From: Oscillospiraceae bacterium | GTDB lineage: Bacteria > Bacillota > Clostridia > Oscillospirales > Oscillospiraceae | NCBI GenBank assembly: GCA_024404735.1 | Contig: JAKSPP010000017.1 | Span: 1 to 18,606, forward strand | Direction: 5' to 3' | Length of the DNA: 18,606 bases | In this document: piece after piece, positions 14,301-18,606 of the stretch | How positions within the stretch are numbered: position 1 is the stretch's first letter | Layout of the letters: each line of letters opens with the position of its first letter | Notes under the pieces: model-generated | What the model was told of the DNA's origin: nothing | What the model saw: the letters and a program-made list of their open reading frames with translations, nothing else | Database searches by the model: none | Made by a program: the position numbers and the translations under genes

Positions 14301-14338
14301 AAAACACCCGGTCTTCTTTAAGAAAGCCCGGGTGTTTT
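14301..14338 (+). terminator. Strong terminator after the methyltransferase operon
   Basis: AAAACACCCGG (14301-14311) and CCGGGTGTTTT (14328-14338) form a perfect 11-bp stem. The loop itself can pair (TTCTT with AAGAA). It carries A on one side and T on the other, so it could work in both directions. It separates the methyltransferase operon from the LytTR operon. Confidence 0.92.
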
Positions 14339-14419
14339 CCTTATGGCTCCGTAATCCCCGGCCCGAAGATACAGCCACGGGGCAGTGCTTTCTTTTTCGC
14401 GGGAGAAAAAAGAAAATCA

Positions 14420-14447
14420 TTGACAATAATACCATTTTTGGTATAAA
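14420..14447 (+). promoter_or_regulatory. Promoter of the LytTR-membrane protein operon
   Basis: TTGACA (14420-14425), 16 nt, TATAAA (14442-14447), with TGG before the -10 giving an extended -10. The start near 14455 leaves a leader of about 90 nt before the ATG at 14544. Confidence 0.85.
14429..14444 (+). promoter_or_regulatory. 16-bp perfect dyad overlapping the -10 of the LytTR promoter: candidate operator
   Basis: ATACCA (14429-14434), TTTT, TGGTAT (14439-14444): a perfect 6-bp inverted repeat filling the promoter spacer and entering the -10. A dimeric repressor on it would block transcription of the whole operon. LytTR proteins usually bind direct repeats, so a different regulator is more likely. 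Confidence 0.55.
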
Positions 14448-14468
14448 ATGCGTATATATGTCGCATTC

Positions 14469-14498
14469 TGCGTTTTAGGCATAAAACATATCGTTTTG
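14469..14498 (+). repeat. Pair of CGTTTT direct repeats 21 bp apart: possible LytTR sites
   Basis: TGCGTTTTA (14469-14477) and ATCGTTTTG (14490-14498) share CGTTTT with a start-to-start distance of 21 bp, two helical turns. LytTR domains commonly bind 9-bp direct repeats at this spacing. The pair lies in the leader, downstream of the promoter, so binding would more likely repress than activate. The same stretch can also form a weak RNA hairpin (AAAAC/GTTTT), an alternative reading. Confidence 0.3.
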
Positions 14499-14543
14499 CG
14501 CAGTTTCACTCAATATTTTCTTTTAATCCGGAGGTGATGACAC

Positions 14544-15269
14544 ATGCTGAATATTGCCGTATGTGATTCCGACGGGCGCGATATAGACCTGCTCATCCAT
14601 CATCTTAACATCTGGGCAGAGCAGTCCGGAGTCATAATAAAAACAGACTCCTTCCTGCGCTCCTTCGACCTTCTTGACCGTTTTGAAATGGGTCAGGCCT
14701 TTGATCTTTTCATCATAAACACAGTTATGCCGGGAATGAGCGGCCTTGAGCTTGTCCACTATCTTCGCAAGAGGGGAATTTCCGCCCCCGTTATCTTTGT
14801 AACCGAGGACTCCTCCCACGCACTGGAGGCCTTCTCCGTGGGCGCGGTACAGTATCTTCTCAAGCCCCTTAACGCCGATGCCTTCTACGATGCAATGCAC
14901 GCTGCCTATACGGCCGTCGGCTCGGACAGAAGACGCCAGATTGCCTTCAAGACCGTTGAGGGCTTCAGACATGTATATCTGAGAAATATTATTTATACGG
15001 AAACAGACGGAAAGTACCAGCTTGTCCACCTTGAGGGGGATGAGGTTTTAATCGTCCGTATGACAGCCAAGGTTATGGGAGACATTCTCTGCGAGTACAA
15101 CAACTTCACCCGCTGCGGAAGCTCCTATGTTCTGAATCTTGCCCACATTTCCGTTCTTGAGGCAAAAAGCGTAAGCCTTACGGGAAACTTCACCGTTCCC
15201 GTGCCCAGAGGCGCCTACGAAAAGGTCGTTTCCGCCTACATTGCCTTCTTCAACAGAAAAAGAGTTTAA
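14544..15269 (+). CDS. LytTR-family response regulator with non-phosphorylatable receiver
   Basis: A 241-aa DNA-binding regulator. The N-terminal receiver domain (1 to about 122) keeps the conserved Thr87 (FVTED) and Lys107 (LLKPL). However, where DLxxLDIxMPGMxG should carry the phosphoacceptor Asp, the protein has FDLFIINTVMPGMSG, with Asn59 (codon AAC); the acidic pair near the N-terminus is also altered (Cys7-Asp8-Ser9). The C-terminal LytTR domain (about 130-241) shows RRQIAFKTVEGFRHVYLRNIIYTE, FTRCGSSYVLNL and FTVPVPRGAYEKV, typical of AgrA/LytR-type DNA binding. Start: ATG at 14544 after a strong GGAGGTGAT. No histidine kinase is nearby; the next gene, 34 nt on, is a small membrane protein. 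Activity is therefore probably set by something other than Asp phosphorylation. Confidence 0.92.
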   Translation: MLNIAVCDSDGRDIDLLIHHLNIWAEQSGVIIKTDSFLRSFDLLDRFEMGQAFDLFIINTVMPGMSGLELVHYLRKRGISAPVIFVTEDSSHALEAFSVGAVQYLLKPLNADAFYDAMHAAYTAVGSDRRRQIAFKTVEGFRHVYLRNIIYTETDGKYQLVHLEGDEVLIVRMTAKVMGDILCEYNNFTRCGSSYVLNLAHISVLEAKSVSLTGNFTVPVPRGAYEKVVSAYIAFFNRKRV

Positions 15270-15303
15270 GCTACCGAAATAATGCAAATCGGAGGAAAAT
15301 CCA

Positions 15304-15849
15304 TTGTTCCGTCAGAAAAAATACGTTGATGACTATGTTGTTGTCGAAGAGGTTACAGAATCCGGAAGAATCGAAAGGAGCGGAGAACATGCAGGACCGC
15401 CTTTAAAGGTACAGCGTCCCAGAGAGGAATTGAGAGACAAAGCAAAAAAGCTCCTTCTTATGTGCATAGCAGGCTGGATTTTCTTTATGGCCTCCCTCTC
15501 CGTTGTCTCCCTGTGCACAACAAGGATGTACTTCCTTTTCCCCTACTGCATTCTCGTTATTCCTCTCGGAGGAATGCTGGGCTGCATCTTCTATATGTTC
15601 AGATATTATGAGGACATAATCCGCTCCGATGCGGACATTATGAGAAACCGCTATCCCACCATGTGCCTTCTGGGACTTGTTCTCTCCGGCGTATCCCTTA
15701 TTGCCTTCATAGTAAGCCCCGTATCATATTTTAAGCTTCTGTGCTGGGGCGATGCTCTTGCGGCTGTGTCCTGCATTTACAATCTCCTCTATCATATCTA
15801 CGCATTCAGACAGAGAGCAAAGATTGCTCCCAAGCAGATTTCAGGCTGA
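15304..15849 (+). CDS. Four-helix membrane protein of unknown function
   Basis: I do not recognise this 181-aa protein. Its first 45 residues are hydrophilic (a VVVEEVTESGRIERSGEHAG stretch), then come four predicted membrane helices at about 50-71, 76-99, 118-138 and 143-167, and a short basic tail (RQRAKIAPKQ). The hydrophilic loop at 100-117 is charged (RYYEDIIRSDADIMRNR). The start is a TTG at 15304 with GGAGG about 7 nt upstream; no ATG with a ribosome binding site is available nearby. It follows the LytTR gene by 34 nt and is surely co-transcribed. Its size and topology resemble the membrane inhibitors that partner LytTR regulators lacking receivers, but I see no specific family motif. 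Confidence 0.7.
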   Translation: MFRQKKYVDDYVVVEEVTESGRIERSGEHAGPPLKVQRPREELRDKAKKLLLMCIAGWIFFMASLSVVSLCTTRMYFLFPYCILVIPLGGMLGCIFYMFRYYEDIIRSDADIMRNRYPTMCLLGLVLSGVSLIAFIVSPVSYFKLLCWGDALAAVSCIYNLLYHIYAFRQRAKIAPKQISG

Positions 15850-15878
15850 TTGCCCGAAAGAGGTACAAAACAGAAATA

Positions 15879-15910
15879 AAGGCGGCATCGGGCAAAAGCC
15901 CTGCCGCCTT
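15879..15910 (+). other. Intergenic hairpin upstream of the acyltransferase gene
   Basis: AAGGCGGCA (15879-15887) pairs perfectly with TGCCGCCTT (15902-15910); an inner GGGC/GCCC helix is offset by a 2-nt bulge and closed by AAAA. On the plus strand no T-run follows, so it is not a standard terminator in this direction; on the minus strand TTTATTT follows. It lies about 11 nt before the ribosome binding site GAGG and may stabilise or process the operon mRNA. Confidence 0.6.
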
Positions 15911-15932
15911 AAATAATAAACGAGGTATTTTT

Positions 15933-16954
15933 ATGGAAACAAAGCTCACCCCGGAAAGGCCTTCCCGCAACTCAGCGGCAGATATTACCAAGGGAATTCT
16001 TATGCTCGCCGTTGTTATTTCCCATGCATGGTTTGCAAAGGGAGATATTCTCGGAGACTATTTTGCCTACTCCATGCCGGCCTTCTTCTTCCTTTCGGGC
16101 TTCGCCTACAGACCCGGAAGAGGATATCTCCGTAACATAGGAAAAAGGGCAAAGGGTCTTCTCATCCCCTACCTTATCTTCTCCGTTATCTGGACTCTTC
16201 TGTATCCGCTTTACGTGAAGCTCTCCGGAATGGCCGTCTTTATGAGACCCAATGACCTTAAAACCGTTATCTCCGTCCTTATTAGGGGCACTAACCCGAT
16301 GCTGAAGGGTCAGTGGAGAGATGTATGGCTTGCCGTACTCAAGTGCGACAGCTTCAATATGCTTATGTCCACCCCCATGTGGTTTCTGGGTGCTCTCTTC
16401 ACGTCCTCCCTTGTATTTTACGCAATCGCAGACAGGACAAGAGAAAGCGCGGTAAAGACGGTTATCGCCGTTGTTGTTCTTCTTGGCATTACCGTTTTAA
16501 TCGAGGCTGTAAAAAAGGACAGACTGCCCTGGTTTATTGACCTCTGCCCCTACGCCACTGCATGTATGCTCCTCGGTGCGTATATGGGTAACAAAAAGCT
16601 GTTTAGCTCCTTCAGCCTGCGGGATATTCTTCTGGGGCTTGCACTTCTGCTTGTTTCGTTCTTCCTTAACAGGGCCTTCTGGGGCTCTGCCAGAACAAGC
16701 ATGGTTCAGTACATCGAAAGCGGAGCTCTCTGGGGCATATTTACAGCCTTCGTCATCGCCATCACGGGCTCTGTGGGTCTTCTTGCCTTCTCGGAGCTTA
16801 TTGACCGCATTCCCGGAGTTTCCCACGTTCTCAAAATCATAGGCAGAAACACAATCTGGATACTCTGCACCCACTACACAATCATCCTTCTTCTGGAGCT
16901 TTTCCTCTACAACAAACAGATTCTCACACACCGCATCGTCGACATCGTCAATGT
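15933..16954 (+). CDS. Acyltransferase-3 family membrane protein, truncated by the contig junction
   Basis: A polytopic membrane acyltransferase (OafA/NolL/WecH type), which O-acylates surface polysaccharides or other exported molecules. It shows the N-terminal DITKGILMLAVVISHAWF helix (residues 17-34) with the conserved His31, FFFLSGFAYRPGR with its basic loop, TPMWFLGALF, and a series of later helices up to ILLLELFLYNKQILTH. The start is ATG at 15933 with GAGG upstream; the frame is open further upstream but overlaps the preceding gene. After about residue 340 the DNA switches to GC-rich sequence antisense to an unrelated gene; the frame stays open to 17216 but those residues are not acyltransferase. 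The last helix or so and the true stop are missing. Third gene of the LytTR operon. Confidence 0.85.
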
Positions 16955-16975
16955 TCAGCTCTTCGGCTCCGGCCC
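16935..16975. other. Probable chimeric junction between two genomes
   Basis: Left of this interval the DNA has the composition and codon style of the clostridial block; right of it GC content jumps (29/60 G+C at 16621-16680 against 40/60 at 17041-17100, counted by hand). The acyltransferase reading frame loses its family character here, and the last codons of a convergent MocA-family gene begin here. No repeat, integrase, att site or tRNA is visible. An assembly error joining two community members is the simplest explanation. Confidence 0.75.
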
Positions 16976-18136
16976 CGGCTCGTACCGCGGCATCCAGGGC
17001 TTGGCCGCGGGACCGTTCGGATCGCGCAGCTTGCCTGTCGCCGGGTCGATGTGCACCGCGTCGCCGATCTGCATGGAGACGTTGCCGAGCTCCGTGAGCA
17101 GGTTGGACTTGAGGGACGAGTCGATCGGCTGGGCCGTGTTGAGGTCGCCGGCAAGCGCACAGTCGACGAAGCGGCTCACGTGCGCGATGTCGCAGGCCCG
17201 GGTCGGATCGGAATAGCGGATGTCGCCCTCCTGCGAACCCGTGTCCGCGGCCGACCACTCCTTGATCGTCTTCTTGCCCTTCCGGTCGTAGATCGCCGAC
17301 TCGCCGAGCGGACCGAAGAACGCCAGTCCGCCGTCGCAGTAGACGAGGCAGCCCGTCCAGTGTCCCATGAACGGCTTCGCCCCGGCGTGCGAGCAGCCTT
17401 CCCACGCGAGGTACTTGCGGTCCGGGAACTGGACGGTCAGCATGTGCGTGTCGTCCCAGTCCCAGTCCTCGCCTTCGCAGAAGAGGTGCCCGCCGCCGGC
17501 ATAGACGCGCTCCGGCCATTCCGCGCCGAGCGCCCAGCGCGCGATGTCGACGAAGTGAAGGCCGTTGTTCGGAAGGTCGCCCGTCCCGTAGCCGCGGAAG
17601 AACCGCCAGTTGTAGTGGACGATGTGCGAGCGGTACTCGCGCCGCGGTGCGCAGCACTGCCAGAGGTCCCAGCCGTCCGCGCCCATCAACTCGGGTATCG
17701 TGACCGGCTTGACGCCGCGGATCGCCGGACGGTCGCTGAGGCACCACGCCTTCGCCCAGTGGGGCTTGCCGATCTGGCCGGACCGGATGTAGGCGACCGC
17801 CTGCTGCGTCGCGTAGGAGCTGCGGCGCTGGGTGCCGAGCTGGAAGACGCGTCCCGTCTTCTTCTGCACGGCGTAGTCAAGTGCCGTCCGGTCGACGTCA
17901 CAGAGGACCGTCACCTCGCAGTTCGGCAGTTCCGCGAACCGGCTCATCACCTGAAAGCCCCGTCCGCGCATGCCCTTCGGATCGACGACGAAGCCGTTGC
18001 CGTGGTCCTTCGTCCGCGCGCAGCCGACGACGCACAGGCGCAGCTTCTTAGACGGTGTCGCCGCCCCGAAGAGCGCGGAAGCCGACGCAATCGCAAACGC
18101 ACATCCGCCTGCCTTGACGAATTCCCTACGGTTCAT
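16955..18136 (-). CDS. Gfo/Idh/MocA-family oxidoreductase with Tat-like signal, missing the catalytic middle segment
   Basis: A 393-aa protein with a twin-arginine signal (MNRREFVKAGG, hydrophobic to about residue 26) that would send a folded, cofactor-loaded enzyme across the membrane. Such sugar-oxidoreductase relatives are abundant in Lentisphaerae, Verrucomicrobia and Planctomycetes. The Rossmann start is LRLCVVGC (32-39), with an unusual insert before GMRGRGF, and the strand end LCDVDRTALDYAV (79-90). It then passes directly to QKKTGRVFQLGTQRRSS (91-107), which in normal members comes about 70-80 residues later. The segment with the PDHWH-like and Glu-Lys-Pro motifs is absent, in frame. 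The C-terminal domain (HYNWRFFRGYGTGDLPNNG, HFVDIARWALGAEWP) looks complete. The start ATG at 18136 has AAGGAGA upstream. It may be a pseudogene, a collapsed assembly or a non-catalytic variant. Confidence 0.82.
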   Translation of the reverse strand: MNRREFVKAGGCAFAIASASALFGAATPSKKLRLCVVGCARTKDHGNGFVVDPKGMRGRGFQVMSRFAELPNCEVTVLCDVDRTALDYAVQKKTGRVFQLGTQRRSSYATQQAVAYIRSGQIGKPHWAKAWCLSDRPAIRGVKPVTIPELMGADGWDLWQCCAPRREYRSHIVHYNWRFFRGYGTGDLPNNGLHFVDIARWALGAEWPERVYAGGGHLFCEGEDWDWDDTHMLTVQFPDRKYLAWEGCSHAGAKPFMGHWTGCLVYCDGGLAFFGPLGESAIYDRKGKKTIKEWSAADTGSQEGDIRYSDPTRACDIAHVSRFVDCALAGDLNTAQPIDSSLKSNLLTELGNVSMQIGDAVHIDPATGKLRDPNGPAAKPWMPRYEPGPEPKS

Positions 18137-18453
18137 TTCATTCTCTCCTTAACTGTTGTTTCAGATGTCAGCTCATACAGGTACGAGGCGTCATTCGAAT
18201 TCGCCGATCTCGAAAAGATGGGCAGAGTCGACGGCGAATCTTCACCAAGGACCAATGTTTCAAAACGCTGATATCATATCATTTAGCCGACGTGACCGCA
18301 AGGGATACCACACAAAGCAGAAGATTGCCTACGCCGCAAACAACTGGCTACCCACACTTTTGAAGGAAGAACCACAAACAATGTTGAGCCCAGCATCAAC
18401 ACCCCATTCCGTTCACTCCCCGGGAGACGCTGCGGCGGCAAGACGCCAATCGG
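18137..18453. other. 317-nt gene-free region upstream of the oxidoreductase
   Basis: It is clearly less GC-rich than the genes on either side, as expected for an intergenic region. A weak possible promoter for the oxidoreductase gene is visible on the minus strand: TTGCGG (18301-18296), 17 nt, TATGAT (18278-18273). An open frame at 18156-18491 on the plus strand has no recognisable protein features. No clear terminator for the membrane-protein gene is seen; only a short GGCG/CGCC pairing near 18434-18447. Confidence 0.5.
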
Positions 18454-18606
18454 CTACCGTACCTTGCTCTTCGGCTGGCTGTTGGATGTAATCAGCTTTG
18501 AGATTCCGACAAGGGCGCAGGTGAAGAGCAGCATGAGGGTCGAGAGGGCGAAGACGCTCGGCAGGTTGCGCGAGTGCTTCGTCATCGAGCTCACGTACGT
18601 CGGGAA
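18454..18606 (-). CDS. C-terminal end of a membrane protein (partial, runs off the window)
   Basis: Reading the minus strand in frame from the window edge gives 50 residues and a TAG stop at 18456-18454. They include one convincing membrane helix (LPSVFALSTLMLLFTCALVG), preceded by a polar stretch (YVSSMTKHSRN) and followed by a short polar tail (SNSQPKSKVR). Base composition is GC-rich like the oxidoreductase gene. The fragment is too short to name; a transporter or another polytopic protein is plausible. It is upstream of the oxidoreductase on the same strand, with 317 nt between them. Confidence 0.6.
   Translation of the reverse strand, partial: FPTYVSSMTKHSRNLPSVFALSTLMLLFTCALVGISKLITSNSQPKSKVR

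Noticed and set aside
14265..14543. Search for a small gene or riboswitch between the methyltransferase and LytTR operons
   Set aside because: Only the terminator, promoter and candidate control sites are supported; the leader is about 90 nt with one weak hairpin.
15741..15932. Longer N-terminus of the acyltransferase overlapping the preceding membrane-protein gene
   Set aside because: The residues read as an out-of-frame version of that gene. The ATG at 15933 has GAGG upstream and begins where family similarity begins.
16497..17747. A 416-codon minus-strand open frame crossing the junction
   Set aside because: It is an out-of-frame shadow of the oxidoreductase (Arg/Ala-rich) on one side and of the acyltransferase on the other, fused only by the junction.
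17051..18271. A 406-codon plus-strand open frame antisense to the oxidoreductase
   Set aside because: Arg/Ala/Val/Glu-rich without recognisable domains; typical shadow of a GC-rich gene.
18156..18491. A 111-codon plus-strand open frame in the gap near the right end
   Set aside because: No ribosome binding site, domain or membrane segment, and it overlaps the end of the membrane-protein gene on the other strand.
16955..18606. Genomic island acquired by horizontal transfer
   Set aside because: There is no integrase, transposase, att repeat or tRNA, and the junction truncates a gene with no return to host sequence before the window ends. A chimeric assembly explains it more simply.

Overview
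Most of the window (1 to about 16,950) reads as one mid-GC Gram-positive anaerobe, probably a gut Clostridia (Oscillospirales-like) genome. The evidence is lipoprotein-type solute-binding proteins, consensus TTGACA-N17-TATAAT promoters, GGAG ribosome binding sites, T-tailed hairpin terminators and an SLH-domain exported protease. From about 16,950 to the end the DNA abruptly becomes much more GC-rich (hand-counted samples: 29/60 G+C at 16621-16680, 40/60 at 17041-17100). There it encodes a Tat-signal Gfo/Idh/MocA oxidoreductase of a kind common in the Planctomycetes-Verrucomicrobia-Lentisphaerae group. The switch cuts an acyltransferase gene, so the contig looks chimeric and the two parts should be interpreted separately.

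Minus-strand block, 15-12,090. Read in the direction of transcription it holds: a PaaI-like hotdog thioesterase (12,090-11,659); a secreted SLH plus trypsin-like (S1C) serine protease (11,536-9,800); a ribose/galactose-type sugar ABC importer, ATPase, permease, permease (9,355-5,847), whose binding lipoprotein (5,588-4,227) has its own perfect-consensus promoter; an iron-siderophore/cobalamin-type ABC importer, binding lipoprotein, then an intergenic hairpin, then permease and ATPase (4,030-993); and an EamA drug/metabolite exporter (899-15) with its own perfect promoter. Nearly every unit is delimited by a visible promoter and/or terminator. Several promoters carry inverted repeats that look like repressor sites, but no regulator gene for them lies in the window.

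Plus-strand block, 12,279-~16,950. Two genes form a likely operon: a SAM methyltransferase, then a fusion of a second SAM methyltransferase to a MobA/MocA-like nucleotidyltransferase, closed by a strong terminator at 14,301-14,338. This pair resembles accessory genes of molybdenum-hydroxylase clusters. A second unit follows: a LytTR response regulator whose phosphoacceptor Asp is replaced by Asn, a four-helix membrane protein of unknown function, and an acyltransferase-3 membrane protein truncated by the junction. The dead receiver plus a membrane partner and no histidine kinase is the most interesting biological lead; it resembles membrane-inhibitor LytTR systems more than a classical two-component system.

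Foreign right end, ~16,950-18,606 (minus strand): the MocA-family oxidoreductase, which lacks the middle of its Rossmann domain including the catalytic Glu-Lys-Pro segment, and the last 50 codons of a membrane protein running off the window. I saw no RNA genes, CRISPR arrays, insertion sequences or att sites.
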